NCBI GenBank assembly: GCA_022782305.1
Contig: JALFPC010000054.1
Location: 1-64,000, forward strand
Direction: 5' to 3'
Length of the DNA stretch: 64,000 bases
Origin: Prevotella sp.
GTDB lineage: Bacteria > Bacteroidota > Bacteroidia > Bacteroidales > Bacteroidaceae
The stretch's first letter is position 1. Each line of letters starts with the position of its first letter. Below, one piece after another: positions 29,562 to 39,738 of this stretch. The position numbers were made by a program, and so were the translations under genes. Under the pieces are notes generated by a model. It saw only the letters and a program-made list of their open reading frames with translations, had not been told where the DNA came from and searched no databases.

Positions 29562-31511
29562 ATGAGATTATTCCGCAATACATTGGCTTTTGCTATAAGT
29601 CTTCATGCCATCACCCTTTTGTTTCTGTCGGCATTCCGACTCGTTCAGTTCATCGCCTTGCACCACATGATTGGTCATAACGACAGTGGCGCATGGGGAG
29701 CTTTCATGCATGGAATATGGTTCGACCATGTGGTGTGCTGCTATATCACCATCCTTCCGCTGGCAGTGCTCACCCTATCTGCTGCCCTTGGTGCCTCACC
29801 ACTCTGGTTGCGGCGCACTGCTACAATATGGTATTCAATATTTGCAACAGTGGTGTTTGCGACATCAGCAGCCAATATTCCTTATTATGAGTATTTCTCT
29901 CGCCCCATCAATTCGAGCATCTTTGAATGGTTTGGCTATGCTCGCACCACCGCAGGTATGGTTTTTGGTGAAGTATCGTGGATAATCTATATCATTATCT
30001 TTATGGTTGTGTCAGCAGTTTATTGCATCCTAATCTTTGCCTGCATGAGGCATTTTAATCATATCATCCATAATACGTCATGCAACCACAAGGGTAATAT
30101 ACGCACTGTGTCGGCATTGCTGCTGACCTCATTGAGCCTCATCGGTCTTTGCATCTTCGGAATCCGAGGCAGAATAGGCTACAACCCGATAAAAGTAAGC
30201 GAGGCATACTATTGTGACAATCCTTTCCTCAATCAGTTGGGCATAGCTCCAGCCTTCAACCTGCTTACCAGTGTGCTCGACGACATGCGCAAGGAAAACC
30301 GTGAATTGCATCTTATGCCCTATCCCGAAGCCATCTCTCTGTGCCGTTCTTATCTGGGCATTCAAGGTGATGTGAATGATTCTACCCAACTACTGCGTCG
30401 CCATATAACCGCAGTTGCCGATTCTACCACTCTCCCACACCGACGCAATGTGGTAGTCATCCTCATGGAGTCAATGTCTGCCAACCTCGTGAACAAGCGC
30501 CTCACGCCCAATATTGACAGCCTTTCCCACTGCGGTCTTTTCTTCTCACAATGCTATTCGGCAGGCATCCATACCAACCATGGCATCACGGCATCACTCT
30601 ATTCCTTTCCAGCCATGATGAAGCGCAACCTAATGAAAGGCACTGTGACAGCAAGGCGCGATGGCCTGCCCACAATATTGAAATCGCAGGGTTATCATAC
30701 CATGTTTTTCATGACCCACGAGTCGCAGTATGATAATATGCAGGCATTCTTCAAGACCAATGGCTTTGATGAAGTATACTCACAAGAGGACTATCCGTCT
30801 AATGAGGTTGTCAACTCCTTTGGTGTGCCCGACCATTTCCTTTTCTCATATGGTCTAGACAAGATAAACGAGGTTGCCTCACACAATAAGCCTTTCATGG
30901 CCACATTGCTCACAGTAAGCAATCACCCTCCTTACGTGATACCCGACTGGTTTAAGGCCAAGTCAAAGGATGATGAAGAGAAGATAATGGAATATGCAGA
31001 CTGGTGCATAGGACATTTTCTCTCAGAGGCTCGCAAACAGAAATGGTATGACAACACGATATTTGTGATGCTCGGCGACCACGGCAAACGGGCTGGCAAC
31101 AGCAACAGCGAACTACCTGACAGTTATAACCATATACCTATGATCATCCTTGGCCATGGCATCGAGCCCTCCACCATAGACAGACTTGCTACACAAGTAG
31201 ACCTCATGCCTACCTTACTCTCGCTCATGGGCATCAGTTATGACTATAATGGGTTTGGACAAGACATCATACACAAACCACGACAAATGGTTTTCTATAG
31301 TGCCGACGATCAGATAGTGGCGCGCGACTCATCACATCTCTTCGTGCATTACCCCAACCAGCAACGCACACTCTGCTATCGCATCTCAGCATCGGGACAA
31401 CAAGTCAATGACAACAATACCAGCGCACCAGCCTATCAACAGTTGCGCAAATATTCATTTGCCATGATGCAAACAGCCGAATATCTATATCGCAGAAAAG
31501 CAAGTAGATAG
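29562..31511 (+). CDS. LTA synthase-type sulfatase-fold membrane protein
   Basis: N-terminal TMs; RNVVVILMESMSANLVNKRLTPNIDSL, GIHTNHGITASLYSFP, MLGDHGKRAG. Start set at MRLFRNTLAF. Confidence 0.88.
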   Translation: MRLFRNTLAFAISLHAITLLFLSAFRLVQFIALHHMIGHNDSGAWGAFMHGIWFDHVVCCYITILPLAVLTLSAALGASPLWLRRTATIWYSIFATVVFATSAANIPYYEYFSRPINSSIFEWFGYARTTAGMVFGEVSWIIYIIIFMVVSAVYCILIFACMRHFNHIIHNTSCNHKGNIRTVSALLLTSLSLIGLCIFGIRGRIGYNPIKVSEAYYCDNPFLNQLGIAPAFNLLTSVLDDMRKENRELHLMPYPEAISLCRSYLGIQGDVNDSTQLLRRHITAVADSTTLPHRRNVVVILMESMSANLVNKRLTPNIDSLSHCGLFFSQCYSAGIHTNHGITASLYSFPAMMKRNLMKGTVTARRDGLPTILKSQGYHTMFFMTHESQYDNMQAFFKTNGFDEVYSQEDYPSNEVVNSFGVPDHFLFSYGLDKINEVASHNKPFMATLLTVSNHPPYVIPDWFKAKSKDDEEKIMEYADWCIGHFLSEARKQKWYDNTIFVMLGDHGKRAGNSNSELPDSYNHIPMIILGHGIEPSTIDRLATQVDLMPTLLSLMGISYDYNGFGQDIIHKPRQMVFYSADDQIVARDSSHLFVHYPNQQRTLCYRISASGQQVNDNNTSAPAYQQLRKYSFAMMQTAEYLYRRKASR

Positions 31512-31516
31512 AAAGA

Positions 31517-32335
31517 CTAATTAACCTTTGAGGTTATAGGATTTCTTACGCCTGTATATCCCTTGAGGAAAGCCTTGGCCGAACCGAAACTGAGAAACAT
31601 GTCGAGCCTCATCGGTATATGGTTGGCATCATCAGTGATATAGAAACGTATGAGTTCGTGGTTCTTGCCATTCTCACGTTCTATGAACGAGAAGACAAGG
31701 CAACGGTATTTGGAGTTGGTTCCTTCCATCTTGAAAGTTTCCTTACCGCGGTATTTGAGCCATGAGTTAGACAGATGTTTGGCATCGCTGATAGGCATGG
31801 GAATGTTCTGTCCCTTCTTAAATTTTGAGGCATCAAAATTTCTTGCTCTCAGAAATATGCTCATCATATCATATACGCAGTCCTTATATTCAGACTCCTT
31901 ATAGAAATGGTGACCCGTATGCTCCAGCCTATGTTGCTTGAGATGGCAGTTGCCGTTGGGATAACTATACCACAGTTCATCCACATAATACCTCTTGCCC
32001 TCCAGAGCTCCCTTTCTGAAATACAATGGCGAGAGTTCAGTATCGCAATACGACACCAGGGTGTCTCTCATTGTAAACACCTTGTCGAGTTTATTGTTGC
32101 CACGTGTTATTAGACTGGTTTTATATGCCTTTTTCCCATTATATTTTGACCCTACGGTATTCATACTGGCAGTTCCCACTTTCACCCATACAAACTTCCA
32201 GTTGAAATACAGGTCATAATACAAAAACTCACCTTCTTTGAATGCTTTGTTTTCAATGCCGCACTGAGCGTTGGCGGCAGTCATGCCTGAAAAAGCCATC
32301 ACTGCCATGACCATAATTTTCTTGATTCCAATCAT
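31517..32335 (-). CDS. DUF3108 domain-containing secreted protein
   Basis: Signal peptide; FKEGEFLYYDLYFNWKFVWVKVGTASM, DTLVSYCDTELSPLYFRK. Confidence 0.8.
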   Translation of the reverse strand: MIGIKKIMVMAVMAFSGMTAANAQCGIENKAFKEGEFLYYDLYFNWKFVWVKVGTASMNTVGSKYNGKKAYKTSLITRGNNKLDKVFTMRDTLVSYCDTELSPLYFRKGALEGKRYYVDELWYSYPNGNCHLKQHRLEHTGHHFYKESEYKDCVYDMMSIFLRARNFDASKFKKGQNIPMPISDAKHLSNSWLKYRGKETFKMEGTNSKYRCLVFSFIERENGKNHELIRFYITDDANHIPMRLDMFLSFGSAKAFLKGYTGVRNPITSKVN

Positions 32336-32363
32336 AATAGGTTCTGTTTTGTGGTTACTATTA

Positions 32364-34310
32364 TTATCTTGCACCAGGCACATAGGTTATGCCCTTTTGC
32401 TTTGCCCTCTCAAGGTTTCTGTTTCTTCTCATCTTACCCTTTGAGTCGCCCTTTTGTTTCTTTATGGCTGTTGGTTTCTGTACATCTGCATCTTTTGCTG
32501 CGGGATTCCAGTTGTGTGTCACATCCCACTTGGCCTTGCACTCCACGGCAATAGGGTTATAATAAACCCTTTCGGGCTGCAGATCAGCATAATAATTGCC
32601 AGTATCCCATAACCCATTGCCATTAGCGTCTACGAAAGCCCTCATATAGTATGTGCCGGGATTGAGGTAATAGAATTCGGCACTGCCATTCTCTACTGTT
32701 GTCTCCCTAACCACGGCATCTGCCGAGTTTAGCAGTTGCAGCACAATGCATGAGTCTACCAATCCTGATATGTTTACAGTAAGCGAACTGAAGTCATCAT
32801 CACTCTTCACCCTTATACCGTTTTTGATGGGTCCCGACACATGTCCATAGATATCTTCAATGGCAGCCGAGTCAATCTCGAGGCTATATTCCACTCCCGG
32901 ACGCCATTCTGCCTTCAGGGTATAATTACGCACTGAGTTGGTATCGGCCTCAATCACAAAACGAGAACGATACCATAGGCTGTCGATCTTTGAATAGAGA
33001 TGAATGGCAGTGGTATCAAAGCGTGCGGGAGGAGTGCCCAGAGTGATATTGACATTCTTCATCGGCGACATGGATGATGGGATCTTTATCTTAACATCCA
33101 AAGGAGCCATCGGCATAATCGAGTCGTATGGAAGGCCTTTCTTTTTGGCTTTCTCCTGCTCTTTCATCCATTTCTCTATCTCCTTTTCTTTGAGTTTTCG
33201 TCTCTTTTCAAATGCCACCTTTGGCACTATCATCATAGTATCTATATTGGTAACCATCACTCCGTTGGTATCAGTGGCAAGATATGTCATCTCAACTTCC
33301 AAAGAGTCGATATTCACCAATGCAGTATCTGCAATCCAATAAGTCACAGTATCTTTCTTTGCCGACCATTCTGCAATCAGTGCATTGTCAGAATTGAAGT
33401 TCAGTCCCCTCAAACGTGGCAGAAGGTCGCTCCTGTTGCTAAAGAACACCTCTATCCTGTCGGCCTCTTTTCTTTCTGTTTTTATCAGATAGCGGTCGGT
33501 AGTCTCGGGCACAAATGCCATGAGTGTTATCTTGTCAGGGTAGAAATGGGTATATCCTGTCATCACTATGGAGTCAATACGTAGCGAGTCTCTCCACACC
33601 GTATCCTGTCTCACGTCTGCTCTGGCCTCAGGTATAAAAATATCATGGCTGAATGCCACCATCTCACTCTTTTGGTTGTATACATAGTTGCCGTCGGCAT
33701 CCTGCAGTGCATACACGCGGTATTTCCCTGTAGCCACGCCCTTGATCACAAAGCGCCCTCTACTGTCTGTGCGTGCCACTCTCACCATGGGTTTTGTGGT
33801 GAAGGCCGTATCGCTGAGATCGTCATAAAGTCCCACCATGATACCCTTAATAGGTTCGAGGTTGGAAGCATCCAGCACTATACCAGCCACTTCAAGTGTG
33901 TCTATCTGTTCACCTGTAGAAAAACAGTATGTGTAACTGCCCATGGGATTTCCTTCGTTGTTGTCGGTAATGGCATCAGCAAAGTCAACGGTATAGGTGG
34001 TGTTATCCTTGAGTGAATCCTTGAGTTCCACAACAATTTTCTTTCCCTGTGTTTTTATCTCGGGAGTTTCTATTTGCGGCGGCGATACTACCACTTTGTT
34101 TGTAGCGTCTTCGAGTTTCACGAATTCATCAAAAGAGATGGTAATCTTTCTCCTGTCCACCCCCGTAGCTTTGTCAGCAGGAGATGAAGACAATATGCGC
34201 GGAGGCGTGTCGTCATACCATCCGCCATCGGGTTGTCCCATTCTTGCGCACGATACTATAAGAATGAGTATCAGTGCTGAAAAAACCAGATATCCAATCC
34301 TTTTGGTCAT
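32364..34310 (-). CDS. Ig-like domain lipoprotein
   Basis: Lipobox LIVSC|ARMGQPDGGWYDDTPPRILSSSPADKATGVDRRKITISFDEFV; internal carboxypeptidase-regulatory-like segment. Confidence 0.8.
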   Translation of the reverse strand: MTKRIGYLVFSALILILIVSCARMGQPDGGWYDDTPPRILSSSPADKATGVDRRKITISFDEFVKLEDATNKVVVSPPQIETPEIKTQGKKIVVELKDSLKDNTTYTVDFADAITDNNEGNPMGSYTYCFSTGEQIDTLEVAGIVLDASNLEPIKGIMVGLYDDLSDTAFTTKPMVRVARTDSRGRFVIKGVATGKYRVYALQDADGNYVYNQKSEMVAFSHDIFIPEARADVRQDTVWRDSLRIDSIVMTGYTHFYPDKITLMAFVPETTDRYLIKTERKEADRIEVFFSNRSDLLPRLRGLNFNSDNALIAEWSAKKDTVTYWIADTALVNIDSLEVEMTYLATDTNGVMVTNIDTMMIVPKVAFEKRRKLKEKEIEKWMKEQEKAKKKGLPYDSIMPMAPLDVKIKIPSSMSPMKNVNITLGTPPARFDTTAIHLYSKIDSLWYRSRFVIEADTNSVRNYTLKAEWRPGVEYSLEIDSAAIEDIYGHVSGPIKNGIRVKSDDDFSSLTVNISGLVDSCIVLQLLNSADAVVRETTVENGSAEFYYLNPGTYYMRAFVDANGNGLWDTGNYYADLQPERVYYNPIAVECKAKWDVTHNWNPAAKDADVQKPTAIKKQKGDSKGKMRRNRNLERAKQKGITYVPGAR

Positions 34311-35821
34311 CCACGTGAATTTAATGTCAACAACTGTTCGATTATCTCTCTGCTGTTGCTTAGTCTTGGCACCTTATGCTGTCCGCCCAACTTTCCTTTC
34401 ATTTTGAGCCATTCGTCAAACAAGCCTCTGCGGGTCACCACTATCTCAAGTGGTTGCAGTGTTATATCCTTGTATCTCTTGGCTTCATAGTCTGAGTTGA
34501 GTTGCTGCAATCTCTTGTCGAGCAATGTGGCAAAGGTGCTTATATCCTTAGGTTCCACGGCAAAGTCTATAAGCCACTGGTGTCTGCATTTTGCATTATT
34601 GTCCATAAACACAGGTGCTGCGGTATAATCAGCCACAGCAGCTCCTGTCTCATTGCATACGTATGTCAGGGCTTTGTCGGCATTGTCCACTATGAGTTCC
34701 TCACCGAAGGCATTGATGAAATGCTTGGTGCGTCCTGTGATTACAAACTTGTATGGTTTAGTGGATGTGAACTTTACTGTATCTCCAATCACATACCTCC
34801 ACAATCCGCATGATGTGGATATGACCATAGCATAATTGCACCCTGTCTCCACTCCCCACAACGGTATGACAGTAGGATTGTCTTTGCCAAACTCATCCAT
34901 GGGTATAAACTCATAAAAGACTCCATAGTCGAGCATGAGCATCATGGATCTATCGGCAGGGTCGTTTTGTATGCCAAAGAATCCTTCGCTTGCGTTATAT
35001 GTTTCCTGATAATGCATCTTTGGAGATGTGATGAGTTGCTCATACTGTTTACGATATGGTTCAAATGCCACACCTCCATGGAAGAATACCTCCAGGTTTG
35101 GCCACACCTCCTCAAGATGGGTCTTGCCCGTGAGTTCCATAACTCTGGTAAGCACAGACATCATCCACGAGGGCACACCACTAATATTGGTTACATTCTT
35201 TCCAATGGTTTCACGAGCTATGCGGTCGCGCTTCACCTCAAAGTCTGAGAGCAGTGCAGTCTGTTTCTTTGGCACCCTCACAAGGTTGGCCATGGGATTG
35301 ATATTCTCTATAAGTATGGCGCTGAGATCGCCAACCAGACTGTTGGCCACATTATAATTAGGCGAATGGCTACCTCCTAAGATTAGTGCCCTACCGTCGA
35401 AGAGTCTGCTTTTTGGATTGTTGTCAAGATAATATGCCACAGCATCCTTGCCACCCTGATAGTGAGTATCCTTGAGTCCATCGGCACTCACGGGAATAAA
35501 CTTGCTTTTGTCATTGGTGGTGCCCGATGATTTGGCATACCATCTCACCTTTCCTTTCCAAAGCACGTCGCTCTCTCCGTGCCTCATGCGGTCTATAAAA
35601 TCCTTAAGATCCTCATAGGAGTTGACAGGACAGTTGGCGGCAAACTGTTCATAGTTGTTCACCGAACCGAAGAGATGATCCCTGCCATATTCAGTATCGG
35701 CAGCTGCTGCCATAAGCCTCGCCAGCACCCTGTGCTGTAGTTCCTCTGGCTGGCTGAAGTGCTTTTCCAGTTCCTTCTGCCTAGGCACAAAAAATCTTCC
35801 TGCTATTTGCGTTATACTCAT
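34307..35821 (-). CDS. GH3 auxin-responsive-promoter family (acyl-adenylating) protein
   Basis: YAKSSGTTNDKSKFIPVS, HYQETYNASEGFFGIQND, RYVIGDTVKF, ITGRTKHFINAFGEEL. Confidence 0.9.
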   Translation of the reverse strand: MSITQIAGRFFVPRQKELEKHFSQPEELQHRVLARLMAAAADTEYGRDHLFGSVNNYEQFAANCPVNSYEDLKDFIDRMRHGESDVLWKGKVRWYAKSSGTTNDKSKFIPVSADGLKDTHYQGGKDAVAYYLDNNPKSRLFDGRALILGGSHSPNYNVANSLVGDLSAILIENINPMANLVRVPKKQTALLSDFEVKRDRIARETIGKNVTNISGVPSWMMSVLTRVMELTGKTHLEEVWPNLEVFFHGGVAFEPYRKQYEQLITSPKMHYQETYNASEGFFGIQNDPADRSMMLMLDYGVFYEFIPMDEFGKDNPTVIPLWGVETGCNYAMVISTSCGLWRYVIGDTVKFTSTKPYKFVITGRTKHFINAFGEELIVDNADKALTYVCNETGAAVADYTAAPVFMDNNAKCRHQWLIDFAVEPKDISTFATLLDKRLQQLNSDYEAKRYKDITLQPLEIVVTRRGLFDEWLKMKGKLGGQHKVPRLSNSREIIEQLLTLNSRG

Positions 35822-35848
35822 TGTTTCTCAATCCTTTAGTTCGTTGAC

Positions 35849-36874
35849 TTATTGGAATGCTTCTGCCTCGGCAGCAGCAATAATCTCCTCTCGGCTCATG
35901 CGCTGTGGTTTCACCGATATGTCTGAGAAGTCAAACATGGCATTTGCATCATCGTTACCCTCTGCATCTCTGGCATTTACAGATTTCTTGCTCTTAACAT
36001 TGCATTTGGCAGCATTATCCTGGGTATTGTTGGCATTGACAACCACAACGGGGTGCTCTATCTCAGGCACTATAGCCACAGGTTGCTCCTCCATCTTTGT
36101 TCTGTTGCCCTTAGCAGCAAAGACACTGTCAACAAACTGTGGTTCACGCTTCAGTTTCCTCAGTGTATCCTTTGCAGCAGCCTGCTGACTCTCCTTCTTT
36201 GAATAGCCCGTGCCCATACCCGCTTCGAGTCCCTCTATCATCACCTGATATGCAAATACGGGACTTCCGCTGTCTTCTTTAGATTGCTTAAGCAATTTGA
36301 ATTCAATGTTGACCCTGTTTTTCTGACTCCATTCGATGAGTTTGCTCTTAAAATTCACTTCTTTATATGCCACCTTGTCAATATTGATGAGTTTGGAGAG
36401 TATTCTCTTCTGCATAAATCCCATACACGCCATGTATCCCCTATCGAGATATATGGCGCCTACAAGTGCCTCAAAAGCATTGCCGCTCATGTAGCTATTA
36501 TGTGAATTGGAGTGTCCCGACGACATGATGAGCCTATCTATACCCATCTCCTGTGCCAGTTTATTCAGTGTGTCTCTCTGCACCAGTTTACTTCTAGTGT
36601 TGGTAAGGAATCCCTCACGTTTGCCTTCAAAATGTCTGTATACGATATCGCCCACAACGGCGTCGAGTATAGCATCTCCGAGAAATTCCAATCTTTCGTT
36701 ATTGAGTGGCTTGCCCTTGGCTGACCTTTTCGCCACGCTTTTGTGCATGAGAGCCAGCTTATAGTACTCAATCTTTCTCGGATAGAAGCCGAGTATGTTA
36801 TATAAAGAAATATAAAGCTCCTTCTCCTTGCGGAAAGGGAGCTTTATACGATCGAAAAAAATATTATTCAGCAT
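35849..36874 (-). CDS. rnc: Ribonuclease III with C-terminal extension
   Basis: NNERLEFLGDAILDAVVGDIVY, FEALVGAIYLDRGY, dsRBD (GYSKKESQQAAAKDTLRKL); about 100 extra low-complexity residues. Confidence 0.95.
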   Translation of the reverse strand: MLNNIFFDRIKLPFRKEKELYISLYNILGFYPRKIEYYKLALMHKSVAKRSAKGKPLNNERLEFLGDAILDAVVGDIVYRHFEGKREGFLTNTRSKLVQRDTLNKLAQEMGIDRLIMSSGHSNSHNSYMSGNAFEALVGAIYLDRGYMACMGFMQKRILSKLINIDKVAYKEVNFKSKLIEWSQKNRVNIEFKLLKQSKEDSGSPVFAYQVMIEGLEAGMGTGYSKKESQQAAAKDTLRKLKREPQFVDSVFAAKGNRTKMEEQPVAIVPEIEHPVVVVNANNTQDNAAKCNVKSKKSVNARDAEGNDDANAMFDFSDISVKPQRMSREEIIAAAEAEAFQ

Positions 36875-38126
36875 ATTTTTTAAACACTACACATGCATTG
36901 TGGCCACCGAATCCGAAGGTGTTGCTGATGGCAGCTCTCACCTCGCGCTTCTGCGCCTTGTTGAATGTGAAGTTGAGATTATAGTCTATCTCCTCATCAT
37001 TGTCTCCCTCCTCGTGGTTGATGGTTGGAGGCACGATATCATTCTTTACAGCCAATACTGTGGCCATGGCCTCTACGGCTCCTGCAGCACCGAGCAGGTG
37101 TCCTGTCATAGACTTGGTTGAACTGATATTCAGTTTGAATGCAGCATCGCCGAATACCTGCTTGATAGCCTTGGCCTCAGAGATGTCTCCCACATGTGTG
37201 GAAGTACCATGCACATTGATATAGTCGACATCCTCAGGTTTGAGTCCAGCATCAGCCAAGGCGCGCTCCATAACGAGTCTTGCACCCAGTCCCTCGGGAT
37301 GAGAGGCAGTAATATGATAAGCGTCAGCGCTAGCACCCTCGCCCACCATCTCGGCATATATCTTGGCTCCACGTGCCTTGGCATGCTCCAGTTCTTCCAG
37401 AATGAGACATCCTGCACCCTCACCCATGATAAATCCATCACGTGAAGCGCTAAATGGACGAGAAGCGCGTGATGGATCGTCATTGCGTGTTGAGAGTGCA
37501 TGCATGGCATTGAAACCACCTACACCCACTGGGCACACGGCAGCCTCGGCACCACCGCTCAGAATCATGTCGGCCTTGCCGAGTCTGATCAGGTTGAAGG
37601 CATCTGCAATTGCATTACTTGAAGATGCACATGCAGATGTGGTGGTATAGTTAGGACCGTGGAAACCGAAATGTATAGAGATCTGGCCTGCTGCGATGTC
37701 AGCAATCATCTTTGGAATGAAGAATGGGTTAAACTTTGGTCCATCTGCCTCATGCAGGGCAAAATATTTAACTTCGTCTTCGAATGTCTTGATACCGCCG
37801 ATACCTACACCAAACACTACGCCGATGCGATTCTTGTCGATGGTCTCAAGGTCCATACCGCTATCTTTCACAGCCTGGATGGCAGAGATGAAAGCCAACT
37901 GGGTATAGCGGTCCATCTTACGTGCTTCCTTGCGATCGATATATTCGTTAATGTTGAGTCCTTTCACCTCACAGGCAAACTGTGTTTTGAAGTTGGTGGC
38001 GTCAAACAATGTAATGGGAGCAGCACCGCTTACTCCGTTTACAAGATTATTCCAGGTTTCCTCAGGATTGTTTCCCACTGGGGTAACAGCGCCGAGACCT
38101 GTTACAACTACTCTTTTTAATTCCAT
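36864..38126 (-). CDS. fabF: 3-oxoacyl-ACP synthase II
   Basis: MELKRVVVTGLGAVTPVGN; TTSACASSSNAIADAFNLI, VHGTSTHVGD, STKSMTGHLLGAAGAVEA. Confidence 0.97.
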   Translation of the reverse strand: MELKRVVVTGLGAVTPVGNNPEETWNNLVNGVSGAAPITLFDATNFKTQFACEVKGLNINEYIDRKEARKMDRYTQLAFISAIQAVKDSGMDLETIDKNRIGVVFGVGIGGIKTFEDEVKYFALHEADGPKFNPFFIPKMIADIAAGQISIHFGFHGPNYTTTSACASSSNAIADAFNLIRLGKADMILSGGAEAAVCPVGVGGFNAMHALSTRNDDPSRASRPFSASRDGFIMGEGAGCLILEELEHAKARGAKIYAEMVGEGASADAYHITASHPEGLGARLVMERALADAGLKPEDVDYINVHGTSTHVGDISEAKAIKQVFGDAAFKLNISSTKSMTGHLLGAAGAVEAMATVLAVKNDIVPPTINHEEGDNDEEIDYNLNFTFNKAQKREVRAAISNTFGFGGHNACVVFKKYAE

Positions 38127-38221
38127 GATTAATCGAAAAAATTTAGCGTTTGACGTTGCTATTGCAGCAAAGGGAAACCCCAATGCCGTCAGCAACCATC
38201 AAACGCCAAACGCAGAAAATG

Positions 38222-38455
38222 TTACTTGTTATTCTCTATATAAGAGATGGCATCACCTACAGTACCGATCTTCTCAGCCTGATCATCTGGAATAGAGACA
38301 CCGAACTCCTTCTCAAACTCCATGATCAACTCTACGGTGTCAAGAGAGTCTGCACCAAGATCGTTTGTAAAACTTGCTTCTGGCTTAACTTCTGCCTCAT
38401 CAACACCGAGTTTGTCTACGATGATTGCCTTTACTTTTGCTTCAATTTCTGACAT
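38222..38455 (-). CDS. acpP: Acyl carrier protein
   Basis: [51 protein letters not shown]. Confidence 0.98.
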   Translation of the reverse strand: MSEIEAKVKAIIVDKLGVDEAEVKPEASFTNDLGADSLDTVELIMEFEKEFGVSIPDDQAEKIGTVGDAISYIENNK

Positions 38456-38601
38456 GATTTAATACTTTAAATTGTTAATAATGATTTCTTGTTTCAAAAT
38501 TCGGGTGCAAAGTAACAAAAATTTATTCACTTGGGCAAATGTTTTGATAAAAAAATGACCATAATTTGCACAATTACATGTATATTGTGCATTATTTCGT
38601 G

Positions 38602-39612
38602 TTATTTTGACCCTATGACCTCTCTTCTAAGCGGATAATCACCCCTTAGAGATTCGAAATCTTCGGGATGCAACTTGAGTCTTTGGCTATCCTCCAATGG
38701 ATTGTAGAGCGACAGCGAAGTGCCATCATAGGCAAAATCCTCCGGTAGCGATGGTGGCACAATAATCGGCGGTAGCTCTAACTTAAAGAAATTGCATATT
38801 GCTTCCATCACCATGTTGTCGGCATTTACTTTTCCATCTGCCGAATATCCCGCTATATGCGGTGTGCCTATAATAACCTTGTCGAGGAGTTGGCGGTTAA
38901 TATCGGGCTCGTGCTCCCATGTGTCTATCACGGCCTGTCTCACTAGTCCAGACTGCATGGCATCAAGCAGTGCATCGTTATCTACCACTTCTCCCCTGCT
39001 GGTATTGATGATGATGGGTTGCCGCTTCAGGCTCTTAAACCATTTCTCATTGGCCAAATGCCATGTGGCATGCTCTCCCGTGATGGTCAGGGGCACATGA
39101 AAGGAGATGATGTCTGCCTTTTCGGCCATGTCTGCCATGGTCACACCATCGGCTATTCCCTTTGGAGGGTCAGACACCATAATACTCAGTCCCATTGACT
39201 GTGCCATCTCCCTTACCTTCTGTCCTACATGACCGCAACCCACTATTCCCAATGTGATGCGGCTGTCGAGGGGCAGCGATAAGTGCTCCGACAATACCAA
39301 CAGTGCACTCTCCACATATTGCCTCACCGACCCAGCATTGCATCCCGGACAGTTCACCCAACTTATGCCTGCCTCTTCCATATAAGCGGTGTCTATATGG
39401 TCATAACCGATAGTGGCCGTGGCCACCATCCTAACCTTGCTACCCTCAAGCAACTGGCGGTCGCAACGGGTACGGGTTCTCACTATCAGGGCATCGGCAT
39501 CCCTTACATCCTCTGCCGAGATGTTGGTTCCTTTCTTATACACCACCTCGTCGGCAATGGCCTCCACAGCGTCCCTTATATAGGGTATTTTATCGTCTAC
39601 AACTATTTTCAT
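38602..39612 (-). CDS. pdxB: 4-phosphoerythronate dehydrogenase
   Basis: D-2-hydroxyacid dehydrogenase fold with PdxB-like N-terminus (MKIVVDDKIPYI) and GIVGCGHVGQKV. Confidence 0.9.
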   Translation of the reverse strand: MKIVVDDKIPYIRDAVEAIADEVVYKKGTNISAEDVRDADALIVRTRTRCDRQLLEGSKVRMVATATIGYDHIDTAYMEEAGISWVNCPGCNAGSVRQYVESALLVLSEHLSLPLDSRITLGIVGCGHVGQKVREMAQSMGLSIMVSDPPKGIADGVTMADMAEKADIISFHVPLTITGEHATWHLANEKWFKSLKRQPIIINTSRGEVVDNDALLDAMQSGLVRQAVIDTWEHEPDINRQLLDKVIIGTPHIAGYSADGKVNADNMVMEAICNFFKLELPPIIVPPSLPEDFAYDGTSLSLYNPLEDSQRLKLHPEDFESLRGDYPLRREVIGSK

Positions 39613-39699
39613 CAGTGCAAAAGTAATAAAAAGACTCCAAAAAACATGGTTGCAATGAGAAAAAATGGAGAAAATGTTGGATAATTGAAAAAGATTAAT

Positions 39700-39707
39700 T
39701 AGATTTG
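39700..39707 (+). promoter_or_regulatory. -7 element (TAGATTTG) for the DUF4254-GT9 operon
   Basis: TAnnTTTG 31 bp upstream of ATG 39739; TTG 20 nt further upstream. Confidence 0.5.
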
Positions 39708-39738
39708 CAAATCAAATATTCATATAAATATATATATA

